Below, piece by piece: positions 15,955 through 24,705 of a stretch of 64,000 nucleotides of DNA (position 1 is the stretch's first letter; every line of letters starts with the position of its first letter). The DNA is from an uncultured Erysipelotrichaceae bacterium. GTDB lineage: Bacteria > Bacillota_I > Bacilli_A > RFN20 > CAG-826. Location of the stretch: NCBI GenBank assembly GCA_902800905.1, contig CADCGC010000001.1:124001-188000 (forward strand), given 5' to 3'. The translations under genes were made by a program, and so were the position numbers. Below the pieces are notes generated by a model. That model was not told the DNA's origin. It did no database searches and saw nothing but the letters and a program-made list of their open reading frames with translations.

Positions 15955-17550
15955 TTATTTGTTAAGTAATTCTAATAGCTCTTCCGCTGCTAATTTTGGA
16001 TTATCTTTTCCATTTGGTAAAGCTAAGCCAGTAAATAATTCACCAACACCAATGTGGTGATTATATAAATTAGAGAAATATAAATCTAACAATACATCAG
16101 TCTTGTCTTTAAGCTGTAATGGTCCAAATGGATTAGCGAAATAAGTCGCCACCATTCCTTCTTCACTTGTTGTGCCTAACGCGATACGTCTACCTTCTTT
16201 AAAGATATCTAAAGCTTTAGATGAATCACTAATAAAGACAATCTTCTTATCATGTTCTTTATAGTTATTCGCATAGAAGACATAATCAACTTTATATTTC
16301 TTAATCACATCGTGATATGGAGTGATAGGTAACACTAGTCTCGCGTTCTTTCCATTTGGATTAAGGAAGATCGCTCGATCAAAGACTTTATAGACATAGT
16401 CATGGGCTAAATCATCAGTTCTAACAAACGCACCTATTTCTGTTCCATAGGTAACTACTTGTCCATCTTCAATTTCAAATGTTCCCATATCATCATAGAT
16501 TGTTAGTATGTCTAATATCTCTCCATTAGATATTTCTCTAAGAGCCTCTAGGGTTTCGGATTTACCCGCTCCTGAATCTCCAATTAAAACAATATTTTTT
16601 CTTTTTCCGTTTTTTAGTAAAATTGACACTCCCGCTCCATGGATTGGTAATCTACTAGAATTAATCATTCTAATATTATGTGTAGTTAATATGATTTTTT
16701 TCATATAACCAAAATAATCAATCTTATCTGACTCTACTAAAGAGGCAATATAAATATCATTATCTTTATCGTAATAAATGCCGTCTAATGTATTAGAACC
16801 AAATAATATAATCGCATCTGGTTTATTAATCTTATATTCATCATCTAATTGGAATAAATTAGATAATGACACTCCTAAAGATATATATCTTCTTTTGAAA
16901 TATACAAATATTCTACTAGTGCCCACTAGTAACGGAATCATCATCCAATCACTATCAGAAAACTTTAATCCTTCAATTGGATTAGTGGTAATAATAGGAA
17001 ATACACCTGTTCTTTTATTGGAAATGGAGTAAGACACAAAAGGAGTTCTAAAAGCAATCTTAGAAATAACTTTCGAAGGTTTTAAAGTATCATAAGGAAC
17101 CTTCTTAGTTTTATCCAATAACATAAAAGCATCTGCAAAAGCAGGTAATTGTCGATATACAGAAAACTTCTTTCCTGTTAATCGATAACATAAATCACGA
17201 TATGTCTTAAGTAATGTTTCATTAAAAGAATCAAATTGAGTTAAGAAATTATCTTCATTAATGAAATATGATTTATTGATATCAGAAAGAATATATCTTT
17301 TACTACTTCTCCAATAGTCATATATCTTTTCTAATGTGTCATATAACATGGAAGGATTTTTAATATGTTTAGTGTTATTACCTAATACTTCATAAAATCC
17401 TTTAGCTAAATCATCTCCATATATCATTTCTTTAACTTTAATAGATGGATTATCTAATAGAAAATCATTAACAACACTCTCAAAAATATCATTATTCAAA
17501 TAATTGAAATTCTTTTTAGTTATATCAATAAAATAGACTCGATCTTTCAT
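15955..17550 (-). CDS. PEP carboxykinase (ATP)-like / HPr-kinase-like P-loop protein
   Basis: 531 residues, about the length of ATP-dependent PEP carboxykinase (about 540). Residues 300-480 carry the PEPCK/HPr-kinase core: LPIHGAGVSI, P-loop IGDSGAGKSETLEALR at 323-338, IYDDMGTFEI at 351-360 (kinase-2 like), and FDRAIFLNPNG. The N-terminal 290 residues are poorly conserved to my eye, and canonical PckA strings such as GLSGTGKTTLS are absent, so it is a divergent member and carboxykinase activity is unproven. It overlaps the aspartate aminotransferase gene by 4 bp, which would fit aspartate to oxaloacetate to PEP. A decayed copy of its last 75 codons lies at 34506-34722. Confidence 0.68.
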   Translation of the reverse strand: MKDRVYFIDITKKNFNYLNNDIFESVVNDFLLDNPSIKVKEMIYGDDLAKGFYEVLGNNTKHIKNPSMLYDTLEKIYDYWRSSKRYILSDINKSYFINEDNFLTQFDSFNETLLKTYRDLCYRLTGKKFSVYRQLPAFADAFMLLDKTKKVPYDTLKPSKVISKIAFRTPFVSYSISNKRTGVFPIITTNPIEGLKFSDSDWMMIPLLVGTSRIFVYFKRRYISLGVSLSNLFQLDDEYKINKPDAIILFGSNTLDGIYYDKDNDIYIASLVESDKIDYFGYMKKIILTTHNIRMINSSRLPIHGAGVSILLKNGKRKNIVLIGDSGAGKSETLEALREISNGEILDILTIYDDMGTFEIEDGQVVTYGTEIGAFVRTDDLAHDYVYKVFDRAIFLNPNGKNARLVLPITPYHDVIKKYKVDYVFYANNYKEHDKKIVFISDSSKALDIFKEGRRIALGTTSEEGMVATYFANPFGPLQLKDKTDVLLDLYFSNLYNHHIGVGELFTGLALPNGKDNPKLAAEELLELLNK

Positions 17551-18710
17551 TTGCTTAATTCCTTAATAACATCACATAATATATTAATCGCTTCTTTTAA
17601 TTTTTCTATATCTAAATAAGAAGGGGCAATTCTAATATTAGAATTAGTTGGATCATTATGATATGGATATGTCGCTCCCGCATCAGTAAGAATAACTCCT
17701 CTACTCTTACAAAGTTCCACCACTTCTTTAGCGATACCTTTAACATTTAAAGATATAAAATATCCTCCTAAAGGTTTAGTCCAAGTAGCGAGTCCTTTTA
17801 ATTCTTTATCAAATATTGATTCCACTAATTCAAATTTTGGTCTAAGAATATCCGCATGTTTTTTCATATGGAGCTTAACTCCATTAATATCTTTAAAATA
17901 TTTAACATGTCTTAACTGATTAATCTTATCATGAGATATAGTCTGATATTTCATTTGATTTAAAATATCTAAGATATTATTAGAAGAGGCCGCTAAAGCG
18001 GCTACTCCCGCTCCTGGGAAAGTAATCTTACTAGTAGAAGTAAAGATATATACTAAATCACTATTATTTACTTTACTTGCTTCAGTAAATATATTTAATA
18101 ATTCATCTTTTGATTCATTATATAAATCATGAATGATATAAGCGTTATCCCAATATATTCTAAAATCTTTAGCTTTAGGTTTTAGTCTAGCAAATCTTCT
18201 TACTACTTCGTCACTATATGTAACTCCGGTAGGATTAGAATATTTAGGAACACACCAAATGCCTTTAACATATTCATCTTTAATATATTCTTCAATTAAA
18301 TCCATATCTGGACCATCATCGTTAAGAGGAATATTAATCATTTCAATATTAAAATATTCAGTTATAGCAAAATGTCTATCATATCCTGGAACAGGACATA
18401 ACCATTTGATCTTAGGCAGTTTACACCAAGGAGTACATCCATTCACTCCATGAGAATAACTCTTAGATATCAAATCATACATGATATTTAATGATGAATT
18501 ACCATATATAATGACATTATCTTTAGATACACCTAAAATATCTCCAAATAATGATTTACATTCTTCAATACCGGATAATATTCCATAATTACGATAATCA
18601 ATATCGTTATTAATCAAATCATCACTATTGAGTACATTTAAAATATCATTAGATAAATCTAATTGATCTTTATTTGGTTTTCCTCTTGCTAGATTAATTA
18701 CTTTAGTCAT
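17547..18710 (-). CDS. Aspartate aminotransferase, class Ic (PF12897 type)
   Basis: 387 residues that interconvert aspartate and oxaloacetate with PLP. Diagnostic strings are NLARGKPNKDQLDLS, YGNSSLNIMYDL, PVPGYDRHFAI, DDGPDMDLIE, VKGIWCVPKYSNPTGVTYSD and YWDNAYIIHDL. The PLP lysine is in TSTSKITFPGAG near residue 230. This is the distinct aspartate aminotransferase subgroup first defined in Corynebacterium-like and Firmicute genomes. Its TGA stop overlaps the ATG of the PEPCK-like gene, so the two proteins are made from one message. Confidence 0.9.
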   Translation of the reverse strand: MTKVINLARGKPNKDQLDLSNDILNVLNSDDLINNDIDYRNYGILSGIEECKSLFGDILGVSKDNVIIYGNSSLNIMYDLISKSYSHGVNGCTPWCKLPKIKWLCPVPGYDRHFAITEYFNIEMINIPLNDDGPDMDLIEEYIKDEYVKGIWCVPKYSNPTGVTYSDEVVRRFARLKPKAKDFRIYWDNAYIIHDLYNESKDELLNIFTEASKVNNSDLVYIFTSTSKITFPGAGVAALAASSNNILDILNQMKYQTISHDKINQLRHVKYFKDINGVKLHMKKHADILRPKFELVESIFDKELKGLATWTKPLGGYFISLNVKGIAKEVVELCKSRGVILTDAGATYPYHNDPTNSNIRIAPSYLDIEKLKEAINILCDVIKELSK

Positions 18711-18801
18711 TTGTAGTATTGTAATACTAATTCCAATTATTTACACTCTTAAGATTCTTTTCACATCATCTATAAACATCAAAGATATAATGAAAGATGG
18801 A

Positions 18802-19548
18802 TTATAGTTCAATTATTCCTAAATCCACAAAAGACAAGAAAACCAACGAAAGAGTGATATATGCTCCACTTTGTTTATAGTAATTGTCTTGAGATGAGAG
18901 AATACAGCAATTCATTTCTTCCATATCATCAAGCACGCTATTATCAAAACGTTGTTCTTGTAGAATTCTCAAAATGGTTTTTATCATTGATTCGGCGCCA
19001 GTTAGCAATTCTTTTTCTTTTATGTCACAAACATCATATTTTTTCGCGTAACATTTCATTGAATCACTAGTCGCACAATTTACATCATCTCCAAAACACT
19101 CACAAAGTAATGACTGAACACATGGGTAACTTACTAAAAGCAAACCGTTAATTTCTAGATTGTTATCTAAGGAATTCTTAAATGTTTTAAATAGTGATTT
19201 AAATTTTTTATAAGAGTTGCTTCCTATATCTCTATCGAATATCAAATATCTAGCGCACTCATCTTTTTCTAATCCATAGCCTTTTAACTTTGAATATATG
19301 TATTCTACATAACCAACAGAATCCTCAATTTTGCTTATTGCAGAATATTTCATAGGAACTATAAACGCTTTTGAATATTTATCGTTTGGGTTAAATAAGT
19401 ATGTGACATTATCATTTCTTTTATCGTAAGTTACAACTGAATAATGCAGAACATCACTAAATATATGTCGTAAAATGAGCACTTCGTCGACATCGCCTTC
19501 TACCAAATATAAAACCTTTCCAATTCTTTTATTTGGTTTTAGCTTCAT
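18802..19548 (-). CDS. TOPRIM-like partner of AAA ATPase, module A (RloB/DUF4435-like)
   Basis: About 248 residues from the ATG at 19548. A GTG at 19575 is the alternative. The start KVLYLVEGDVDEVLILRHIF has the hydrophobic strand plus Glu of a TOPRIM domain, and YLIFDRDIGSNSYKKF near residue 105 supplies the DxD. The C-terminal part is helical. Proteins of this shape (RloB, AbiLii, AriB) are nucleases or effectors that work with the adjacent AAA-15/21 ATPase in phage defence. I cannot tell which subtype. It overlaps the ATPase gene by 20 bp. Confidence 0.6.
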   Translation of the reverse strand: MKLKPNKRIGKVLYLVEGDVDEVLILRHIFSDVLHYSVVTYDKRNDNVTYLFNPNDKYSKAFIVPMKYSAISKIEDSVGYVEYIYSKLKGYGLEKDECARYLIFDRDIGSNSYKKFKSLFKTFKNSLDNNLEINGLLLVSYPCVQSLLCECFGDDVNCATSDSMKCYAKKYDVCDIKEKELLTGAESMIKTILRILQEQRFDNSVLDDMEEMNCCILSSQDNYYKQSGAYITLSLVFLSFVDLGIIEL

Positions 19549-20689
19549 ATAAAGGAATGCCCCCAAATGCACCACTTAGATACATTTTTTCCATATTTTG
19601 TGATTCCCTCATTCCGTGCGAAGAAAACTTTGTGATAACTGAACTGTTGTTTTCGAAATCAACAGCATAGACTTGATCTGGTCTAATAATGCTGGTCTTT
19701 AAGATATTTGTTGAATGCGAGACAAAAAACATCTGACCATCACTACATTTTTCAAAGAAGTAACGCACCAACAATTCCTCCAAATCATTATGAAAACCGC
19801 TAGAAAACTCATCAATTGCTAGCATTCCACCGCCATTAACTACTGTTAAATACGATGGAAGGAAAGATAATAATATTTGATTGCCAACTGATTCCATATA
19901 AAACGGAATTGGAGCCAAATCTTTTCTTTGAAAAAAGATTCTATACTCCGCAGGTATTAGCTGGACAGTTGGAAAAGCACCAGCATTATATTTTCTTGAT
20001 TGATAAGAAATAGTGAAAGGGAAATCAAAGTATTGCAAAAAATCATTGATATCTTTTTCACCATGGAGTTCTAAATATTGTTCTAAAAACAACTCTTGGC
20101 CTTTCTTTTGGTCAAAAGAAACGAATTTAAATACATCTCTAATTGGATTAAAGAAGATTGATTTTTTTAGGTAATCAAACCACTTATTTAGCACAGGTCT
20201 CCCGGTGAATTTAGTGTTAAAATAAATATTTCTTAAGAATAAGGTGTTTCTGTCTACTTCATCATAATCTGTGTTTTCAGTTATAAACGATTTTGCCGAT
20301 CCAATTTGTCTGTCTAATAGCAAGTCATCATCTTGATATAATTTTTCATCGGTAATGCCTTTTACTCTATCAAACCCAAAAGAATAGACAACCTTGTGGC
20401 CATCAATCCTAAAACCATATTCAAACCACATCTTTTTTTCTTCGTTGAATCTAGTGAAACAATCAGGGGATACCGAATAAGGTTTAAAAAGAAGATCTAA
20501 GAGAATTGTTATGGCGTTTAAAGCATTAGTTTTCCCAGACGCGTTTGATCCATAAAAAGCACAACCCTTTAATACACCTTCTTTTGAAATGTTTGTTTCG
20601 TTTAGATACTCAATTTTAGATGGCCTGAGGTCAACAAAAGTCTCATTAGTAAATGATTTAAAATTTTTAAATTTAACTGTTTCCAACAT
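19529..20689 (-). CDS. AAA family ATPase (AAA_15/AAA_21), module A sensor
   Basis: 386 residues of the SMC/OLD-like ATPase group. Walker A FYGSNASGKTNALN is at 46-59, a signature-like ESVGNQILLSFLP near 266, Walker B MLAIDEFSSGFH at 289-300 and the H-loop FVSHSTNIL near 322. The C-terminal NMEKMYLSGAFGGIP is typical of AbiLi/RloA ATPases. With the TOPRIM-like gene downstream it forms a two-gene module like AbiL, RloAB or PARIS, where the ATPase senses phage and the partner acts. It has its own strong promoter and is divergent from the HNH gene. Confidence 0.78.
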   Translation of the reverse strand: MLETVKFKNFKSFTNETFVDLRPSKIEYLNETNISKEGVLKGCAFYGSNASGKTNALNAITILLDLLFKPYSVSPDCFTRFNEEKKMWFEYGFRIDGHKVVYSFGFDRVKGITDEKLYQDDDLLLDRQIGSAKSFITENTDYDEVDRNTLFLRNIYFNTKFTGRPVLNKWFDYLKKSIFFNPIRDVFKFVSFDQKKGQELFLEQYLELHGEKDINDFLQYFDFPFTISYQSRKYNAGAFPTVQLIPAEYRIFFQRKDLAPIPFYMESVGNQILLSFLPSYLTVVNGGGMLAIDEFSSGFHNDLEELLVRYFFEKCSDGQMFFVSHSTNILKTSIIRPDQVYAVDFENNSSVITKFSSHGMRESQNMEKMYLSGAFGGIPLYEAKTK

Positions 20690-20711
20690 ATTTTTTACAC
20701 TTTCTGACTAC

Positions 20712-20740
20712 ATTGTAGTATTTTTTTTACATATCGTCAA
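20712..20740 (-). promoter_or_regulatory. Promoter of AAA/TOPRIM module A
   Basis: On the minus strand TTGACG (20740-20735), a 17-bp spacer and TACAAT (20717-20712) place the start site about 15-20 bp before the ATPase ATG. Three TGTAAAAAA-type runs (around 20692-20702, 20727 and 20755) surround it and could be regulator sites. Confidence 0.7.
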
Positions 20741-20766
20741 CTTTCTAATGTAATTTTTTTACACTT

Positions 20767-20795
20767 TTGCTTGATAATTCATGCATTCTTATATA
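20767..20795 (+). promoter_or_regulatory. Promoter of the HNH endonuclease gene
   Basis: TTGCTT (20767-20772), a 17-bp spacer and TATATA (20790-20795). A small hairpin, AGTGG-CGAAT-CCACT near 20815-20829, lies in the leader before GGAGAG and the ATG. Confidence 0.5.
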
Positions 20796-20858
20796 TCTTA
20801 AATATGGTAAACCAAGTGGCGAATCCACTATAAAATTCAAACAAAAGGAGAGGCGCAA

Positions 20859-21263
20859 ATGACAATTAATAAGGACTTAGCGATGAAGCTATGGAACGAC
20901 ATCTATGGGGATAAGCGATTTGTTCAAGATTGTTTTGGAACCTGGATGTGCAGAGATGCATATAGCAACGAAGTTGTTTCTATGAAGGATCACCTAGGCG
21001 GACCAAACTATTATGATTATAGTTGGAACGTTGATCATATTAGGCCTAAATCAAGTTTTGTGAATGAACAAGAAGCCGATTCATACAACAACTTCGAATT
21101 GATTCACCGACAAAACAATCTTCAAAAAAGCGATGATTATCCTCATTTCCAAGTAAATCACAAACAATATCGAGTCGTTAAAAATTTAAACGGTGGATAT
21201 GGGATTGTAGATTCAAACGGAATAAGAGTTGATTGGAAAAAAGACGGAAGATACTATCGCTAA
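20859..21263 (+). CDS. HNH endonuclease, small
   Basis: 134 residues. The HNH core reads YSWNVDHIRPKSSF, then ADSYNNFELIHRQNNLQKSD: the first His is in VDHI, the Asn in NNFELIH and the last His in LIHR. The C-terminal WKKDGRYYR tail is basic. It has a clear GGAGAG ribosome-binding site, its own promoter and a strong terminator, so it is an independent unit, divergent from AAA/TOPRIM module A. It could be a nicking or restriction-type nuclease. No methylase or intron context is visible. Confidence 0.82.
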   Translation: MTINKDLAMKLWNDIYGDKRFVQDCFGTWMCRDAYSNEVVSMKDHLGGPNYYDYSWNVDHIRPKSSFVNEQEADSYNNFELIHRQNNLQKSDDYPHFQVNHKQYRVVKNLNGGYGIVDSNGIRVDWKKDGRYYR

Positions 21264-21265
21264 AT

Positions 21266-21319
21266 AAAAAGCATCCAAATAAAATCATCTGTCAGCGAGA
21301 TTATAGGAGGATGCTTTTT
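21266..21319 (+). terminator. Rho-independent terminator after HNH gene
   Basis: AAAAAGCATCC (21266-21276) pairs with GGATGCTTTTT (21309-21319), with a 32-nt loop that may hold smaller pairings. The T-run follows on the plus strand. Confidence 0.75.
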
Positions 21320-21402
21320 TAATTCTATCCAAAACAAGTGGTAATGTAAATAATGATTAAATACGTATTCAAACTTAAAAGAATCGCGCAAAAGAGTGTA
21401 TA

Positions 21403-21468
21403 TAACAGAAAAGCTTTGTAGGAAAACATCGGTTGAAAATACTAGTTTTCTGCGATGTTATTCTGTTA
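21403..21468. other. Three-tier inverted repeat / possible structured RNA
   Basis: Nested perfect stems: TAACAGAA/TTCTGTTA (21403-21410 with 21461-21468), AACATCG/CGATGTT (21425-21431 with 21453-21459) and GAAAA/TTTTC (21435-21439 with 21446-21450). No T-run follows on either strand. It lies between the HNH terminator and the end of the convergent helicase gene, in a 360-bp stretch that otherwise holds no gene. Confidence 0.5.
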
Positions 21469-21625
21469 AATACAAATATAAAAGATTATAACGCTATTAT
21501 TAATTTGCAAATATATATAAGGTGATTATCCGACTATAAAATCACACCACTGAATGGCGAGATTAACAAATAATCATTAAATCATGAACAAAAGTTTGCA
21601 AAACACAAAAATGTCCGTGATTGAT

Positions 21626-24289
21626 TTATTTTTTAGCTTCTTTAATTATAGTTTCGCAAATAGATTTGTCATTTATTCTCATTATAGAGTCATTATATGC
21701 AATTGTTTTAAAGGGATTAATACCTCCATACCACAATATTTTTTGATCTATTATAACCGCATTTATTTCAAGATTTGTCTTTAACAAGCCAGAAATATTT
21801 TTATGCTCAATTGTTTTATTGCTATGGGTAAATATCTTTACATTGCCACATGTGTTCAACAATTCATTTATCACTTCATCGTTATAATCGTTAATGATAA
21901 AAACAACTTCTTTTTTTGAATCTATTAAGTCCTCAAATAATTTTGCTTTATAGTCATAAGTTGAATATATTTTTCTTTCAAAAATAACTTCATCGCCGCT
22001 GATAACGTATCCAAGTTTTTTATATGCTCTTAATCGATTGTGATACATACTTTCAAACATCTTTACATTGATATCAACATAATCATGTACTTCTACATCG
22101 TTTTTATCTTCATTTTCACGGTGCAAGCGTCCTACATATTGTTCTAATGTTCCATTCCATCTAAATGGTGAAACAATAAATAGTGTATCTAATTTCTTTT
22201 CATCAAAACCTTCACCAATATATTTTCCAGTAGAAATAATAACAAACCCCTTTTTAGCTTTTTTAATATTCTCGAAAAATGTTTTCTTTTCACTGTTTGA
22301 TAATTGCCCACTAATTACAAAAACATCATTAATATTGTTAAGCTTATTTTTTAATATACTTATATGCTCAATCCTATCTGTTAGAACGATAATATTTCTT
22401 TTTGCTTTGTATGCATTTTTTATGTCATTAACAATTCTTTCATTTCTTTCTTCATCAAACAACAAACATGAAAGCATATTAGAATATGATGTTGTTTTTT
22501 CCAAGGATGTATATGTAAAAGATGTAAATTCAGGCTTTAGGATTTTATCAAAATTGCTATCTTCGTCTTTATATTGATATCTGATATCGCCAATAGTTTT
22601 ATAAATAATCTTTTCGTTTTTATCACTTCTTTTTGGAGTTGCAGTAAAACCATATAAATATTTGCTGTAGCACTTTCTGACAATCTGTTCATACGTCGAA
22701 GCAGCAATATGATGAACTTCATCAAAAATAATGACACCATATTGCTTTAATATTTCTCCACTTTCTTCACTTAATAGCGAGTCAATACAAGCGATATCAA
22801 TCATATTTGTTAACTTCTTTTTATTACCACTATATTGACCAAATTTATCTTTTTCTTTTTTAAACTCGTATCCAACATCTAAAAAAGTATTTAATCTATC
22901 TTTCCATTGTTTCAATAATGTTAAATTTGGAACAATAATAAGCGTGTTTAACTTTAATTCAGCTATAAGTGCAATAGCGGTAACTGTTTTACCATATGAT
23001 GGTCGAGCAACAAATAAACCATTATCATATTTTAATAATTTATCAAGACCGTCTTTTTGATAATCCTTAAGTTTGCCATTAAAGGAAACCATTATCATAT
23101 CTCCCAAAGTTTGCTTATCTTTAATAACTATCTCAACGCTAAAAAAGTTAAGCACCTTAACCAAGTCTTCAAAACATCCTCTTGGAAGATAAATGAAAGA
23201 TTCATCTTCGTGATAAAGTTTTTGAATTCTTGGAATTGTATAGACTGATATGCGATTCTTTTGCGCCTCATAATATTTAGGGTTAGGTAAACTCGCTAAC
23301 CTATAAATAAATTTAACACTCCTATCATTTAATGCTGCTTTAGGAACAAGTATTTCGTTTTGTTTTATTAATATGATTTGTTTAGCAAAATCATCTCTAT
23401 TGAGTTTAATATTTTTAAGAACGTTTTTGTTTAACAAAGGGAAAAAGTCAGCTTCTTTATATTCACTCAACAAAGCATCTACTTCTTCCTCAAAAACCTT
23501 CTTTGTGCTCGCTAAAACGTTAATTTGATTTTTCATATCATATGGAATAAAGTTTTCATCGACAAAAACTGTCTTTCCCTCGATTGCTTTCCTCCCTTGA
23601 AGCGGTAAAACAATTAGGCTGCCATATCCTCTTATAGGCACGTAATCTTGTGATGGAAACATTCTATCAAGAGAAGAAAAATTAATTCCTTTTGATGAAT
23701 CCATAGCCTCATAAATAAGATAAGTTCCTAGCCTTCTAACTTTAGAAGCTTTTATTGGCTTGTCAAAAAATAGCCAAACATGAGCGCCGCATCCTGATGA
23801 AGATATTTCTATTAGATTGTCTAGATGATGGTTATTGCAAACATTAGAAAATGCTTTGGCACTTTCTTTATAATCTTCGTCATCAAAATCTACCGCTAGT
23901 AGTCGACAGTAGTCTCCTTTTAACAGTGGATATATTCCGAATGTATCATTACCAATTAAATGACGTTTTATTTCCTTTTCTGTTATACCGATATATTGTT
24001 TGTTAACGCATTCACTACATGTATTCGGACAATAACCTGTTAAATTGTTTCTACCCAGACAAGCTGGAGAAAAGCCTCTTTTACCTTCTTTTGAATAATA
24101 TTCATACGCAAAGATATCGTCTCTACCAGCAAAGTAAGATATGTATGTTTTTATTTTTTCATTGTCTGAAAAACCAAATTGTTTTATTTCCTTTGGTTTT
24201 TCAAATGAGATATTGTGCATTCGTAAAAGATTTTTAAGATATTCATTCTCTTCTTCAAGCTTTGCAATTATTTCATCTTTGTCATTCAT
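21626..24289 (-). CDS. TOTE-type primase-helicase with C-terminal PLD-like remnant
   Basis: 887 residues. Residues 1-25 are coiled coil. Residues 40-250 form an archaeo-eukaryotic-primase-like domain with a Cys cluster (CLGRNN..CPNTCSEC, 77-94), VDFDDED at 133-139 and ISSSGCGAHVWLFF at 162-175. Residues 405-770 are an SF2 helicase: Walker A variant ARPSYGKTV at 428-436, DEVHH 523-527, FTATP 548-552 and motif VI QYVGRLHRENE. The C-terminus, with VIIDQKILWYGGINPF, resembles a phospholipase-D nuclease end but lacks a clear HxK, so it is probably inactive. TOTE conflict elements combine such primases and helicases with nucleases. Start without obvious ribosome-binding site. Confidence 0.8.
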   Translation of the reverse strand: MNDKDEIIAKLEEENEYLKNLLRMHNISFEKPKEIKQFGFSDNEKIKTYISYFAGRDDIFAYEYYSKEGKRGFSPACLGRNNLTGYCPNTCSECVNKQYIGITEKEIKRHLIGNDTFGIYPLLKGDYCRLLAVDFDDEDYKESAKAFSNVCNNHHLDNLIEISSSGCGAHVWLFFDKPIKASKVRRLGTYLIYEAMDSSKGINFSSLDRMFPSQDYVPIRGYGSLIVLPLQGRKAIEGKTVFVDENFIPYDMKNQINVLASTKKVFEEEVDALLSEYKEADFFPLLNKNVLKNIKLNRDDFAKQIILIKQNEILVPKAALNDRSVKFIYRLASLPNPKYYEAQKNRISVYTIPRIQKLYHEDESFIYLPRGCFEDLVKVLNFFSVEIVIKDKQTLGDMIMVSFNGKLKDYQKDGLDKLLKYDNGLFVARPSYGKTVTAIALIAELKLNTLIIVPNLTLLKQWKDRLNTFLDVGYEFKKEKDKFGQYSGNKKKLTNMIDIACIDSLLSEESGEILKQYGVIIFDEVHHIAASTYEQIVRKCYSKYLYGFTATPKRSDKNEKIIYKTIGDIRYQYKDEDSNFDKILKPEFTSFTYTSLEKTTSYSNMLSCLLFDEERNERIVNDIKNAYKAKRNIIVLTDRIEHISILKNKLNNINDVFVISGQLSNSEKKTFFENIKKAKKGFVIISTGKYIGEGFDEKKLDTLFIVSPFRWNGTLEQYVGRLHRENEDKNDVEVHDYVDINVKMFESMYHNRLRAYKKLGYVISGDEVIFERKIYSTYDYKAKLFEDLIDSKKEVVFIINDYNDEVINELLNTCGNVKIFTHSNKTIEHKNISGLLKTNLEINAVIIDQKILWYGGINPFKTIAYNDSIMRINDKSICETIIKEAKK

Positions 24290-24298
24290 TTTTTAAAA

Positions 24299-24328
24299 TG
24301 CACCAAAATTTACACCAAAATACACCAA
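24299..24328 (-). repeat. 30-bp direct repeat, copy 1
   Basis: Matches 24457-24486 with one mismatch. It is itself built from CACCAAAAT-type 12-bp units. It lies immediately before the start codon of the primase-helicase gene and just after the stop of the small wHTH ORF. Confidence 0.8.
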
Positions 24329-24586
24329 CTATTTTAGATGGTATTTTTTGTTAACTTCAATAACTTGATTATCAATGATAAGTTTTGTTAATTGATGTGA
24401 TACAGAATTAACCACCCTTGCATAGCCTAAATAGCGACATAGTTCAGTTTTTTTCTTGCACCAAAATTTACACCAAAATGCACCAAGAATTCGAAACGGT
24501 GCTTTTGCCACAACTTTTTTATCATAAGCGCCAGTTAAGGACACTATTTTTGATATTTTCTTAATTTTGGCGTCGTTAACCGCCAT
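24329..24586 (-). CDS. Small winged-helix protein, probable C-terminal remnant of an AlbA_2/Fic-type regulator
   Basis: 85 residues. A central FWCKFWCKKK linker, encoded by the CACCAAAAT repeats, is followed by ELCRYLGYARVVNSVSHQLTKLIIDNQVIEV, a wHTH pattern seen at the C-terminus of AlbA_2-domain and Fic-like proteins. Those proteins often have short tandem-repeat linkers before the wHTH. No N-terminal catalytic domain is present, so it is either a fossil or a stand-alone DNA-binding protein for the downstream primase-helicase. The ATG at 24586 lacks a good ribosome-binding site. Confidence 0.45.
   Translation of the reverse strand: MAVNDAKIKKISKIVSLTGAYDKKVVAKAPFRILGAFWCKFWCKKKTELCRYLGYARVVNSVSHQLTKLIIDNQVIEVNKKYHLK
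24457..24486 (-). repeat. 30-bp direct repeat, copy 2
   Basis: Second copy of the CACCAAAAT-type repeat (see 24299-24328), inside the small wHTH ORF where it encodes the Trp/Cys/Lys linker. Repeat units of 12 bp keep the reading frame. Confidence 0.8.
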
Positions 24587-24705
24587 TTATCTCTTCTTTT
24601 TGAATATTGTGTCATCGAGACTTTGACCAATATTATTTTTAATTCCGAGAATATTTATTGTTTCACGGAATCTCACTATAACTTTCATTCCATATTGATA
24701 TCAAC

